A stretch of DNA of 64,000 bases, taken from positions 62,001 through 126,000 of the forward strand of contig JACVCB010000008.1 of the NCBI GenBank assembly GCA_016742255.1. Direction: 5' to 3'. The stretch is from Leptospira sp. GTDB taxonomy: Bacteria; Spirochaetota; Leptospiria; Leptospirales; Leptospiraceae. Positions 9,941-18,251 of this stretch are shown piece by piece (position 1 is the stretch's first letter; every line of letters starts with the position of its first letter). The position numbers were made by a program, and so were the translations under genes. Under the pieces are notes generated by a model. It saw only the letters and a program-made list of their open reading frames with translations. It was not told where the DNA came from and did no database searches.

Positions 9941-9993
9941 AGAATTTATGCCCTTAAGCGTCTAAGAAAACAAGGAGCCGTCTATTCCTTTTT

Positions 9994-11766
9994 ATGGCAT
10001 CACTACGATCTACGAATGATTTTGTAAAACTTTTACAAAAAGAGGGAGAGCTCCGGGTCGTTTCCGAGTTGGTTGACCCTAATTTAGAATTGGCTGAAAT
10101 CCAAAGGCGAGTGGTCGCGAAAAAGGGACCTGCTTTGCTCTTTACGAATGTAAAGGGAACCAAGTTTCCTGTGGCTACCAATCTTTATGGTTCTGAAAAA
10201 CGAATCCATTTGGCCTTTGGTGAAAAACCCGTACAAACGATCGCAAGACTTGCCAAACTTGCGAAAGAAATTTTTCCACCGCGGTTTTCCAAACTTTGGA
10301 AGGAACGTTCCCTCGGCCTTTTGCCGTTTCAGGTGGGCTTAAAACAAGTCAGGCGAGCACCCATTTTCGATGGCAGTGTCCCCAGCGTGGAAGATCTTCC
10401 AGGACTTGTGTCATGGCCAAAAGATGGTGGTCCCTTTGTTACCTTACCACTCGTTTATACCCAACATCCCAGTTCTGGGAATGGTAATTTGGGGATGTAT
10501 CGTGTGCAACTGTTTGGTGAAAAGACGGTTGGGATGCACATCCAAATCCACAGAGGAGGTGGGTTTCATTATTACGAGGCTGAGAAGGAAAACAAATCCC
10601 TTCCTGCACATGTGTACATCGGTGGGCCTCCTGCGCTCACCATTGCTGCAGTCGCACCACTACCAGAAGAAATTCCAGAACTTGTATTTGCTTCCTTTCT
10701 CATGGGAGAAAAACTCCGCATGAAAAAAGATAAATCCGTTTCACCTTATCCCATAGTGGCAGATGCCGATTTTGCGCTGATTGGATCCATCCCACCGAAA
10801 CTACGAAGACCCGAAGGTCCGTTTGGAGACCATTATGGATACTATTCGTTGTTACACGATTATCCTTACTTAGATCTCTCTCATATCCTGCATAGAAAAA
10901 ATGCCATTTGGGCAGCAACGGTTGTTGGAAGACCTCCGCAGGAAGACCATTACATTGCTGAATTCCTACAAGACTTATTATCACCAATGTTTCCCCTTGT
11001 GATGCCCCAAGTCCTTGGGGTTTGGGCCTATGAGGAATCAGGTGTTCATTCTCTTGCTGCGGCCATTGTCAAAGAACGTTATTTCCGCGAAGCCTTTATG
11101 GGAGCTCTTCGTATTTTGGGAGAAGGGCAATTGTCACTCACAAAATGTTTACTTGTGACAAACGAGAAGGTGAATCTTAAAAACTTTTCAGAAACATTCC
11201 GAGTCATCACAGAACGAAGTGATCCAAGGACCGATTTTTTTATCTTTAGTAATATCAGCCAAGACACACTGGATTATACGAGTGGAACAGTGAACAAAGG
11301 GAGTAAACTTCTTTGGATGGGAATTACCGATCCAAACAAACCCATCATCAATACAAATCTTCCTAAAGAATTTAATGGAAATTTTAAAGACAAACGTTTC
11401 CAAAATCCAAAAGTGTTTTTACCAGGTGTTCTTGTTGTCAAAGGTTCGGAATTTAAACCAAATGATCGTTTGGCGGAAACACTACTCTCTGAAGATTTAG
11501 GAAAGTTTTCGTATGTATTTCTTGTGGACGACTCGAAAGATGCTGTGAAATCAGATTCTGATTTTATTTGGACTATGTTTACAAGGATGGAACCTGCCTC
11601 AGATGTCTATGCGAGGACAGAAACCATTCGTAACCATATATCCTACCAAGTTCCCATCGTATTTGATTGCCGAATGAAACCTTGGATCCCAGAAGTTCTC
11701 ACTCCCTTACCAGAAACAGTCAAACAAGTGGAAGAACGATTTGGCAAATGGATCGATTCCTTGTGA
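9994..11766 (+). CDS. UbiD-family (prenylated-FMN) decarboxylase
   Basis: 590 residues, full length for the long UbiD branch. Characteristic segments are RAPIFDG (about 118), the IQIHRGGG stretch (about 183), PFGDHYGYYS and GRPPQEDHY in the catalytic half. The family decarboxylates aromatic or alpha,beta-unsaturated acids with prenylated FMN. In bacteria it commonly serves quinone synthesis, so a menaquinone step is a reasonable guess. No UbiX partner is present here. An AAGGAG lies about 20 bases upstream, further than ideal, but ATG 9994 gives the expected N-terminus. A 101-base gap separates it from hldD. Confidence 0.85.
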   Translation: MASLRSTNDFVKLLQKEGELRVVSELVDPNLELAEIQRRVVAKKGPALLFTNVKGTKFPVATNLYGSEKRIHLAFGEKPVQTIARLAKLAKEIFPPRFSKLWKERSLGLLPFQVGLKQVRRAPIFDGSVPSVEDLPGLVSWPKDGGPFVTLPLVYTQHPSSGNGNLGMYRVQLFGEKTVGMHIQIHRGGGFHYYEAEKENKSLPAHVYIGGPPALTIAAVAPLPEEIPELVFASFLMGEKLRMKKDKSVSPYPIVADADFALIGSIPPKLRRPEGPFGDHYGYYSLLHDYPYLDLSHILHRKNAIWAATVVGRPPQEDHYIAEFLQDLLSPMFPLVMPQVLGVWAYEESGVHSLAAAIVKERYFREAFMGALRILGEGQLSLTKCLLVTNEKVNLKNFSETFRVITERSDPRTDFFIFSNISQDTLDYTSGTVNKGSKLLWMGITDPNKPIINTNLPKEFNGNFKDKRFQNPKVFLPGVLVVKGSEFKPNDRLAETLLSEDLGKFSYVFLVDDSKDAVKSDSDFIWTMFTRMEPASDVYARTETIRNHISYQVPIVFDCRMKPWIPEVLTPLPETVKQVEERFGKWIDSL

Positions 11767-11867
11767 TTGGGGTAAGGCGAATTCGGAAACTTTCAAAAAC
11801 TCTTTTCCTAAATCAGGGAGAAAAGTTGATAGATGGAATCTCTTAGGAAAAAAGAATCATCAGAGAA

Positions 11868-12839
11868 ATGGCAAAAAAACTTACTTTAGTCACTGGCGGT
11901 GCGGGTCTCATTGGCTCACAAATCATTGAAGACTTAAACCATAATGGAAACACCGACATTTTGGTTGTGGACCATTTGGGTACAACTGACAAATGGAAAA
12001 ATCTCCAAAGGAATTTTTTTACAGATTATTATGAGAAGGATCAGTTTGAAAGATTTTTGGATGCAGGCCATCCCCTTCTGTCTGAGATATCCGAAATTTA
12101 CCACTTAGGTGCTTGTTCTGCCACAACTGAAAAAGATGCAACCTATCTAATTCAGAATAACTTCCATTATACGAAGAAGTTAGCTCAGTTTGCAATTGCC
12201 AAAGACATCCCTTTTTTATACGCATCGAGTGCGGCAACTTATGGGGAAGGTGAGATTGGGTATGATGACAAAGCCCCTATCGAATCTTTAAAACCCCTCA
12301 ATATGTATGGTTATTCAAAACACCTTTTTGATTTGTATGCAAAAAAAACAAAGATCGAAGACAAACTCATTGGACTCAAATACTTTAATGTGTTTGGTTA
12401 TGGCGAAGCCCACAAAGGAGATATGCGAAGTTTAGTTCTCAAAGGGTATGAACAAATTCGAGACACAGGCAAACTTAAACTATTTAAATCCTACAAACCA
12501 GAATACAAAGATGGGGAACAAAAACGTGATTTTTTGTATGTGAAGGATGCGAGTAAAATTAGCATCTATTTGCTGAGTGAACGAAAATACGGATTGTACA
12601 ATGTTGGGCGAGGGAAGGCAGAAACTTGGAATGACTTGGCTTCTGCTCTATTTAATGCCATGAATGCGCCGATAAACATTGAATATGTGGAAATGCCAGA
12701 GTCATTAAAAGGCAAATACCAATATTATACCTGCGCTGATATGGAAAAGTTAACGAAAGCCGGATATCCTTTTGGTTTTACAAACCTCCAGGATTCCATA
12801 AAGGAATACGTTCGCTTCTTATCATTAGAAGCGAAGTAA
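11868..12839 (+). CDS. hldD: ADP-L-glycero-D-manno-heptose 6-epimerase
   Basis: 323 residues, the usual length. An N-terminal Rossmann motif TGGAGLIG (9-16) binds NADP. The catalytic YGYSK (Y147, K151) and the ASSAATYGEG segment are as in HldD/RfaD. It epimerises ADP-D-glycero-D-manno-heptose to the L-glycero form for the LPS inner core, consistent with a double-membraned spirochaete that makes LPS. No other heptose genes are adjacent. It converges on the ArsR gene, with only 3 bases between the stops. Confidence 0.9.
   Translation: MAKKLTLVTGGAGLIGSQIIEDLNHNGNTDILVVDHLGTTDKWKNLQRNFFTDYYEKDQFERFLDAGHPLLSEISEIYHLGACSATTEKDATYLIQNNFHYTKKLAQFAIAKDIPFLYASSAATYGEGEIGYDDKAPIESLKPLNMYGYSKHLFDLYAKKTKIEDKLIGLKYFNVFGYGEAHKGDMRSLVLKGYEQIRDTGKLKLFKSYKPEYKDGEQKRDFLYVKDASKISIYLLSERKYGLYNVGRGKAETWNDLASALFNAMNAPINIEYVEMPESLKGKYQYYTCADMEKLTKAGYPFGFTNLQDSIKEYVRFLSLEAK
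12811..12835. terminator. stem-loop over the end of hldD
   Basis: A perfect 9-base stem, TTCGCTTCT (12811-12819) with AGAAGCGAA (12827-12835), and a 7-base loop, formed by the last codons of hldD just before the convergent arsR-type gene. The plus transcript has a loose T-rich run about 15 bases later (CTTTTTAT), so it may terminate hldD. Confidence 0.4.
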
Positions 12840-12842
12840 TGC

Positions 12843-13142
12843 TTACTTTTTATACACTTTTACGATTGTTTGGATTAGATCTTTGAACTTAGCATCTTTC
12901 AAACGATAGAACACTTGGTTCGAAGACTTTCGTGATTCCAAGATTCCATTGTTTTTCATTTTGCTTAAGTGTTGAGAGGCAGCTGATTGGCTCGTTCCAA
13001 GTAATTCCACGAGTTGACCTACTGTTTTTTCTTCTTTTGCCAAAGTATAAAGGATGAGCAAACGAATCGGGTGGGCTATCCCTTGAATTCCTTTAATCGC
13101 TTGTTCCAATTGTTGTTTCGATAGTTCTGTTTTTATTTTCAT
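12843..13142 (-). CDS. ArsR-family winged-helix regulator
   Basis: 99 residues, one winged-helix domain. It contains GIAHPIRLLILYTL, a recognition helix around TSQSAASQHLSKMKNNG, and the wing ESRKSSNQVFYRL. There is no cysteine anywhere, so the ELCVCDL-type metal site of ArsR/SmtB sensors is absent. The ligand may be non-metal or the effector lost. It stands alone on the minus strand and is preceded by its own candidate promoter and an inverted repeat, which suggests autoregulation. Confidence 0.85.
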   Translation of the reverse strand: MKIKTELSKQQLEQAIKGIQGIAHPIRLLILYTLAKEEKTVGQLVELLGTSQSAASQHLSKMKNNGILESRKSSNQVFYRLKDAKFKDLIQTIVKVYKK

Positions 13143-13145
13143 CGG

Positions 13146-13167
13146 TAAGGATTCCGTTATATCCTTA
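13146..13167 (-). promoter_or_regulatory. inverted repeat at the start of the ArsR-type gene
   Basis: TAAGGAT (13146-13152) and ATCCTTA (13161-13167) form a perfect 7-8-7 inverted repeat ending 3 bases before the start codon. One arm includes the likely Shine-Dalgarno AAGGAT of the minus-strand gene. It could be an operator for the regulator or an RNA stem over the ribosome site. Confidence 0.4.
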
Positions 13168-13198
13168 TGACGAAAAGATACCCAAATTACCTACGAAA

Positions 13199-13226
13199 TT
13201 TTTATCGTTTGTTAAAAAAATGACAA
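13199..13226 (-). promoter_or_regulatory. candidate sigma70 promoter of the ArsR-type gene
   Basis: On the minus strand TTGTCA (13226-13221) is followed after 16 bases by TAAAAA (13204-13199). It matches 5 of 6 and 4 of 6 consensus bases and predicts a start near 13190, about 50 bases before the start codon. Confidence 0.4.
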
Positions 13227-13238
13227 AATATGGATACA

Positions 13239-13282
13239 AATCCTTTTGCCTCCTTTGTACGAAAAGAAGGCAAAAAAGGATT
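13239..13282 (-). terminator. stem-loop downstream of the FabG-like gene
   Basis: GCCT-C-CTTT (13248-13256) pairs with AAAG-A-AGGC (13263-13271) around a 6-base loop. An outer AATCCTTTT/AAAAAAGGATT stem closes it with unequal A and T runs. It starts 9 bases beyond the stop of the minus-strand reductase. The minus transcript has A rather than U after the stem, so it is an atypical terminator. Confidence 0.35.
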
Positions 13283-13290
13283 AATCGAAG

Positions 13291-14064
13291 TTAGATTCGG
13301 ACACCACCAGAGATTTCCAAAACCACACCTGTAACAAGATCGTTCATAATGATAAACTCAGCAGTGGACGCAATCTCATCTGGTTCTCCAAGCCTTCCGA
13401 CTGGGATAATCGATTTCCATTTTTCCAATGCTTCTGGGTTCATGTCTTTTAATACCATTTCAGTTCCAATAAATCCAGGGGCAATACCTGCCACTCTGAT
13501 TCCGAACTTAGCAAGTTCTTTGGACCAAGTTACTGTCATGGCTGCAACACCTGCTTTTGCTGCACTGTAATTTGTTTGTCCAGAATTACCATGCATCGCG
13601 ATGGAGGCGATAGGGATGATGACACCTTTTTTTTGTTCTACCATTTTAGCAGCTGCTTCTCTACCAGTTAAGAACACTCCCGTTAAATTGACATCAATGA
13701 CTGACTGCCATTGGTCGATGCCCATTTTACCTTTGACCTTACCTGTTTCTTTGTCCACGCGGATGAGAAGGCCATCACGTAAGATCCCTGCATTGAGGAT
13801 TGCGACATCAAGGCTTCCTTGAAATGCTGCTGCTTCTTCAATGAGTCGGACACTATCTTCTTCTTTAGCAACATTGGTAACGATTCCCGTTGTTTTGATT
13901 CCTTCTTTTTGAAAGAGAGAAACGGTTTCGTCCAATTTGTCTTTTTGGATGTCTGAGAGAATGATATTGGCTCCTGACTTACCTAAACGGTATGCCATTG
14001 CCTTTCCGAGTCCACCGGCAGATCCGGTGACGAGAATGTTTGCACCTTTTAATTCCATGTCCAC
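13291..14064 (-). CDS. short-chain dehydrogenase/reductase, FabG-like
   Basis: 257 residues. It has TGSAGGLG (13-20) for NAD(P), the NAG motif at 91-93, S154 and YSAAK (Y166, K170), a complete SDR catalytic set. The closest pattern is 3-oxoacyl-ACP reductase or 3-hydroxyacyl-CoA dehydrogenase. A short insert (about 103-116) between [10 protein letters not shown] and the following helix is typical of the 3-hydroxyacyl-CoA-like branch. It is monocistronic or the second gene after the GHKL-like gene 66 bases upstream. The exact substrate cannot be read. Confidence 0.75.
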   Translation of the reverse strand: MDMELKGANILVTGSAGGLGKAMAYRLGKSGANIILSDIQKDKLDETVSLFQKEGIKTTGIVTNVAKEEDSVRLIEEAAAFQGSLDVAILNAGILRDGLLIRVDKETGKVKGKMGIDQWQSVIDVNLTGVFLTGREAAAKMVEQKKGVIIPIASIAMHGNSGQTNYSAAKAGVAAMTVTWSKELAKFGIRVAGIAPGFIGTEMVLKDMNPEALEKWKSIIPVGRLGEPDEIASTAEFIIMNDLVTGVVLEISGGVRI

Positions 14065-14130
14065 CAGTTTCGAAAAGGGCGGACACTAGGTCGATACAAT
14101 TACAGTCGAAATGATTTGGTCAAAAATGAA

Positions 14131-14823
14131 TTATATTTCTGCTAGTTCGGCGCTTCGAAACGACACATAATTGTCGTTAAATGGAATTTCCACCCTGGCA
14201 ACTGTTCTGTCTTCATGGGTGATGATACGAAATAGGTTAGGGTCAACACCTTCGTTTTTAAGAAGGATCATGATAAGGGCAATCCCAAGTCCCGCACCTT
14301 CTGTATTGTCCATATTGTCCATGTAAAATTCAGCGATGTCATTATACCCCATGGACTTTTTCATTTTTTCTCGCATCCGAACTTCTTCTGTTTTGATGAC
14401 GGGAGTGTTGTTTGTTACTTCTACAAGGAGTCCGTCCAAACAGTAGTGGAATTTGATTTGCACATACACACCTCGGGCGAGGCATCGTTTCCCATATTCA
14501 TCTGCCATTTTCTCAGAGAACTTTTTGGAATACTCTTTGATCCCTTGGAAATAATCTGCTTCGTCTGTAATGTCGAGTCCTTCATCTTCAAAAAAAACTC
14601 GTTTTTGGTTGGCTTTGATTCCGTTGATGGTGAGTTCTTTGGAAATGGTATACAACATTTCCACAAATTGAGATTGTCCCACTTCGTTTAAGATATGAGT
14701 GATGAGCCCAAGCACATACTGCTCCAACTGGCGATTCATCCGAGATGAACGGACGACAATTTTCGATTTTGCCTTTACTAAATCGGGGATTTGTGCTTCT
14801 AATTCTACAAAGGGTTTCGCCAC
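14131..14823 (-). CDS. degenerate GHKL (histidine-kinase-type) ATPase-like protein of unknown role
   Basis: 230 residues, soluble. ELTINGIKAN (63-72) sits like an N-box and EGAGLGIALIMILLK (175-189) like the G2 box of GHKL ATPases. The G1 box aspartate (DxGxG) is replaced by VTNNTP around 136-141. There is no DHp histidine region and no sensor. It may be an anti-sigma-like or partner-type ATP-binding module, or a structural relic that binds no ATP. It lies between the FabG-like gene and the tRNA cluster. I do not recognise a named family; it looks like a conserved spirochaete hypothetical. Confidence 0.5.
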   Translation of the reverse strand: MAKPFVELEAQIPDLVKAKSKIVVRSSRMNRQLEQYVLGLITHILNEVGQSQFVEMLYTISKELTINGIKANQKRVFFEDEGLDITDEADYFQGIKEYSKKFSEKMADEYGKRCLARGVYVQIKFHYCLDGLLVEVTNNTPVIKTEEVRMREKMKKSMGYNDIAEFYMDNMDNTEGAGLGIALIMILLKNEGVDPNLFRIITHEDRTVARVEIPFNDNYVSFRSAELAEI

Positions 14824-14958
14824 GAATCATTCCTTATACTGTGAGTGTCTCCCACATGGTTCTATTATCGAACCGGGAAATCCACAACTAAAATCAGACT
14901 GGAAAATCACCAAATTTCCTGTTTTTTTACCATTTCCAGGAAATAAACTCATTTTCCA

Positions 14959-14988
14959 TTGACCAATGAGCCTCATTTAAAATAGTGT
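14959..14988 (+). promoter_or_regulatory. candidate promoter of the tRNA-Thr/tRNA-Trp/secE transcript
   Basis: TTGACC (14959-14964), an 18-base spacer, then TAGTGT (14983-14988), 49 bases before tRNA-Thr. The same TTGACC -35 occurs before tRNA-Lys in this window. The rest of 14824-15036 shows nothing else I can support. Confidence 0.4.
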
Positions 14989-15034
14989 AAAAAACCTAGC
15001 CTCGCTTGGAAACCCGCGCTTGGGTGGGAAACGT

Positions 15035-15108
<74 letters not shown>

Positions 15109-15113
15109 TGTTT

Positions 15114-15187
<74 letters not shown>

Positions 15188-15226
15188 ACTACGGAATATA
15201 GAATTAGAGAAACAGGACAAGGATCA

Positions 15227-15415
15227 ATGAAAGCTACGAGTTTCATTCAGGAATGTAAAGCAGAACTTGAAAAAGTACATTGGCCTACGCGCCAAGAAGT
15301 GGTGAGTTCTACCGTTGTAGTCCTAGTTACAGTATTTATCTTTTCCTTATTTTTATCAGCTTCGGATTTTGTTTTCTTGAAACTGTTAAAGTGGTTCTGG
15401 GCATTAGGAACATAG
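15227..15415 (+). CDS. secE: preprotein translocase subunit SecE
   Basis: 62 residues from ATG 15227. The open frame extends back into tRNA-Trp but that part cannot be coding. An amphipathic N-terminal segment with VHWPTRQEV, the SecE signature, is followed by one membrane helix (about 28-50). SecE clamps SecY, whose gene lies in the same supercluster (39707). It is followed after 8 bases by nusG. Confidence 0.92.
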   Translation: MKATSFIQECKAELEKVHWPTRQEVVSSTVVVLVTVFIFSLFLSASDFVFLKLLKWFWALGT

Positions 15416-15423
15416 GTAGGGAA

Positions 15424-15978
15424 GTGGGCGATTCTTTAGATAAAAAATGGTATGTGCTTCAGACTTATTCTGGTCATGAGAATAAGGTGAAAACTAACAT
15501 TGAAAAGATGGTCCAACAACAAAAGCTGGAAGACCAGATCTTTTCGGTGAAAATTCCTTCAATGGAAGTTGCCGAAATGAAAAACGGCAAAAAGAAGGTC
15601 ACGAAGAAAAAACTCATGCCGGGTTATGTTCTCGTTGAGATGAATATGACCGATGACCTTCGGTTTAAAATCCAGAACTTACCTTCTGTGTCTACATTTG
15701 TAGGCGGAAAAGGAAAAGGTCCGGAACCACTTTCACTCGATGAGATCAAAAATCTCTTCAGTGATGTGGGAAATGTGGAATCGGAAGAAGTATCACGACC
15801 ACGTTTCCTCTTCAAAGTGGGCGAGACATTGAAAATTATAGATGGTCCGTTTGCCAATTTCACAGGGCTTGTGGATGAAATTTTCCCTGATAAGGGAAGG
15901 CTTCGTGTCCGAGTCGAAATTTTTGGAAGATCCACTCCAGTGGAGTTGGATTATCTCCAAGTAAAATCGGAACAATAG
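15424..15978 (+). CDS. nusG: transcription termination/antitermination factor NusG
   Basis: 184 residues from a GTG at 15424, preceded by a GGTAGGGA ribosome site. The longer open frame upstream belongs to secE in another phase. The NGN domain begins KWYVLQTYSGHE and contains MPGYVLVEM. The KOW motif is in GPFANFTGLVDEI near the C-terminus. It links RNA polymerase to ribosome or Rho. It is co-transcribed with secE and rplK, the usual order. Confidence 0.93.
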   Translation: MGDSLDKKWYVLQTYSGHENKVKTNIEKMVQQQKLEDQIFSVKIPSMEVAEMKNGKKKVTKKKLMPGYVLVEMNMTDDLRFKIQNLPSVSTFVGGKGKGPEPLSLDEIKNLFSDVGNVESEEVSRPRFLFKVGETLKIIDGPFANFTGLVDEIFPDKGRLRVRVEIFGRSTPVELDYLQVKSEQ

Positions 15979-16017
15979 AACTGATAGATTGACTTTTAGT
16001 AAGGAACTTGAAACGAG

Positions 16018-16443
16018 ATGGCTGCAAAGAAAGTAGTAAAACAAATTAAACTCCAAGTAGAAGCAGGGAAAGCAAACCCAGCTCCTCCGGTAGGACCTGC
16101 ACTTGGTCAGGCCGGACTCAATATCATGGAATTTTGTAAACAGTTCAATGAGAGATCAAAAAACCAAATGGGACTCAAACTCCCGGTTGTGATCACTGTT
16201 TATTCTGACAGAAGTTTTACATTCGTCACTAAATCACCTCCAGCTGCTCTTCTTGTCATGAAGGCACTTGGAATTCCAGGTGGATCTGCTACTCCTCACA
16301 CAGTGAAAGTAGGAACGATCAAACGCGCACAACTAGAAGAAATTGCAAAAACGAAGATGGAAGACCTCAATGCGAACGACTTAGATGCAGCAGTGAAAAT
16401 CATTGCTGGAACTTGCCGTTCCATGGGTGTTAACGTCGAGTAA
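16018..16443 (+). CDS. rplK: 50S ribosomal protein L11
   Basis: 141 residues, standard length. It has the proline-rich N-terminal hinge ([14 protein letters not shown]) and the C-terminal rRNA-binding [12 protein letters not shown]11 forms the stalk base at the GTPase centre. First of the rplKAJL group. Confidence 0.97.
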   Translation: MAAKKVVKQIKLQVEAGKANPAPPVGPALGQAGLNIMEFCKQFNERSKNQMGLKLPVVITVYSDRSFTFVTKSPPAALLVMKALGIPGGSATPHTVKVGTIKRAQLEEIAKTKMEDLNANDLDAAVKIIAGTCRSMGVNVE

Positions 16444-16468
16444 TCATTAGGAAACGGGAACCGAAGTC

Positions 16469-17161
16469 ATGAAACGCGGCAAAAAATACATCCAACTCAA
16501 AGAGAAAGTCGATCGCACAAAGGCTTATACCCTTGGTGAGGCAGTCGGTTTAGCGAAAGCGACCAGTTACTCAAAGTTCGACGGGACTTTAGAGATCTCT
16601 ACTAAAATCAATTATAAATCTCTCCAAAACGTAAGAGGGACAATTTCTCTTCCTCACGGAACTGGAAAAACAATTAAGGTTTTGGTTTTCTGCAAAGGAG
16701 ACAAACAAAACGAAGCGAGAGAGGCTGGTGCTGATTTCGTAGGTGATATGGACCTGATTGAAAAAGTTTCTGGTGGTTGGACTGATTTTGACGCTTGTGT
16801 GGCAACTCCTGATATGATGAAGGAAGTTGGTAAATTAGGTCCAGTTCTTGGTCGTAAAGGTCTTATGCCAAAACCAAAGGCAGGAACTGTCACTACTGAT
16901 GTAACAAAAGCAGTGAAGGAACTCAAAGCAGGTCGTATTGAATACCGTCCTGACAAAGGGGGAGTGGTTCACTTAGGAGTTGGGAAATGTTCCTTCTCTG
17001 ATGATAAACTTTCTGATAACATCAATGCTGTTGTTGCAGCACTTATGAAAGACAAACCTTCCGATGCGAAGGGAGATTACCTCAAGTCTTTCTCTGTAGC
17101 AGCGACTATGGGAATCGGCGTAAAAGTCGATGTAAAAGAACTAGTAAACGCGAACATATAA
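16469..17161 (+). CDS. rplA: 50S ribosomal protein L1
   Basis: 230 residues. The signature GRKGLMPKPKAGTVT lies in the second domain, and YRPDKGGVVHLGVGK follows. It binds 23S rRNA at the E-site stalk. In other bacteria it represses its own operon; no clear rRNA-mimic site was identified by eye in the 25-base gap after rplK. Confidence 0.97.
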   Translation: MKRGKKYIQLKEKVDRTKAYTLGEAVGLAKATSYSKFDGTLEISTKINYKSLQNVRGTISLPHGTGKTIKVLVFCKGDKQNEAREAGADFVGDMDLIEKVSGGWTDFDACVATPDMMKEVGKLGPVLGRKGLMPKPKAGTVTTDVTKAVKELKAGRIEYRPDKGGVVHLGVGKCSFSDDKLSDNINAVVAALMKDKPSDAKGDYLKSFSVAATMGIGVKVDVKELVNANI

Positions 17162-17173
17162 CGAGTAAGAACA

Positions 17174-17707
17174 ATGGCAAATCCATCTAAAATTGAAGCA
17201 GTAACAGAACTAAAGAGTCGTTTGGAAAAACGACCTAACTTTATTTTAGCATCTTACAGCGGTTTAACTGTTGAAGATATGTCCAACCTTCGTGCGAAAC
17301 TTCGCAAAGAAGGATCAGAGATGAAGGTAATCAAAAACAACCTTTTTCTCCGTGCATTAAAAGAGTCTTCTGAACATAAAAACAACTCCATCGATTTTGG
17401 GGATGTTTACAAAGGACCACTTGCAGCGATTTTCTCTCTGGATGCACTTCCAGCAGTAGCGAAAGTTTGTAAGGACTTTGCAAAAGATAAGAAGGAACTC
17501 GAAATCAAAACCGGCTATATGGACGGTGAGGTTTTGGGTAAATCTGGAGTAGAAGCGATTGCTGGACTTCCGTCCAAACAAGAACTTCTTGCGCAAGTGG
17601 CTCGTGGGATCAATGCTCCTGCAACGCAAATTGCTTCTGGAATCAATCAAATCATGGCATCATTGGCTCGCGCCATCAATGCTGTAGCCGAGAAAAACGG
17701 CAATTAG
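17174..17707 (+). CDS. rplJ: 50S ribosomal protein L10
   Basis: 177 residues. The N-terminal rRNA-binding domain contains [14 protein letters not shown] and [13 protein letters not shown]. The C-terminal helix, after [13 protein letters not shown], carries the L7/L12 dimer sites. It starts 12 bases after rplA. Confidence 0.96.
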   Translation: MANPSKIEAVTELKSRLEKRPNFILASYSGLTVEDMSNLRAKLRKEGSEMKVIKNNLFLRALKESSEHKNNSIDFGDVYKGPLAAIFSLDALPAVAKVCKDFAKDKKELEIKTGYMDGEVLGKSGVEAIAGLPSKQELLAQVARGINAPATQIASGINQIMASLARAINAVAEKNGN

Positions 17708-17742
17708 TAATCATAGTGATTAGTAGGATAAGGAGAATATAG

Positions 17743-18126
17743 ATGTCTGTTGACGCGCTATTAGAACAAATTGGAAGTCTTACATTAGTTCAGGCTGCTG
17801 ACCTAGTGAAAAAGATGGAGGAGAAATTCGGGATTTCTGCTGCTGCACCGGTTGCGGTAGCGGCTGTTGCGGGTGCAGGTGGTGGCGCTGCTGCTGCTGA
17901 AGAACCAGCAACTTTCAATGTTATCTTGAAAGCACACGGTGACAAAAAGATCGACGTTATTAAACTCGTTCGCGAAATCACTGGTCTTGGATTAGCAGAT
18001 GCGAAAACTCTTGTAGAAGCTGGTGGAAAATCAGTGAAAGAAGGGGTTTCTAAAGATGAAGCTGCTGATATTAAGAAAAAACTCGAAGGTGTTGGGGCTC
18101 AAGTAGAAGTTGCTGCTGCCGGTTAA
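17743..18126 (+). CDS. rplL: 50S ribosomal protein L7/L12
   Basis: 127 residues. It has an N-terminal dimerisation domain, an Ala/Gly/Val hinge (about 33-55), and the C-terminal domain with [20 protein letters not shown] that recruits translational GTPases. It is needed in several copies per ribosome, which fits the stem-loop placed between it and rpoB. Confidence 0.97.
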   Translation: MSVDALLEQIGSLTLVQAADLVKKMEEKFGISAAAPVAVAAVAGAGGGAAAAEEPATFNVILKAHGDKKIDVIKLVREITGLGLADAKTLVEAGGKSVKEGVSKDEAADIKKKLEGVGAQVEVAAAG

Positions 18127-18163
18127 TCGGTTGCCAATTTTTAAACCCAGTCTTCAAAAACTT

Positions 18164-18203
18164 AGAGGCAGGGAGGCCGTAGGCGTCCCCACCTCTATTT
18201 TTT
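18164..18203 (+). terminator. rplL-rpoB intergenic terminator/attenuator
   Basis: A long hairpin: AGAGG (18164-18168) with CCTCT (18192-18196), an internal CA/CA mismatch, GGGA/TCCC, G/G, then GCC/GGC closing a GTA loop. Six T residues follow at 18198-18203. rpoB begins 48 bases later with no gene change, so partial read-through, lowering rpoBC relative to rplL, is the likely function. Confidence 0.8.
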
Positions 18204-18251
18204 CGTTTATCATACCATCTATTATTTTGACGTCTCTAGGGAGAGTATTCC

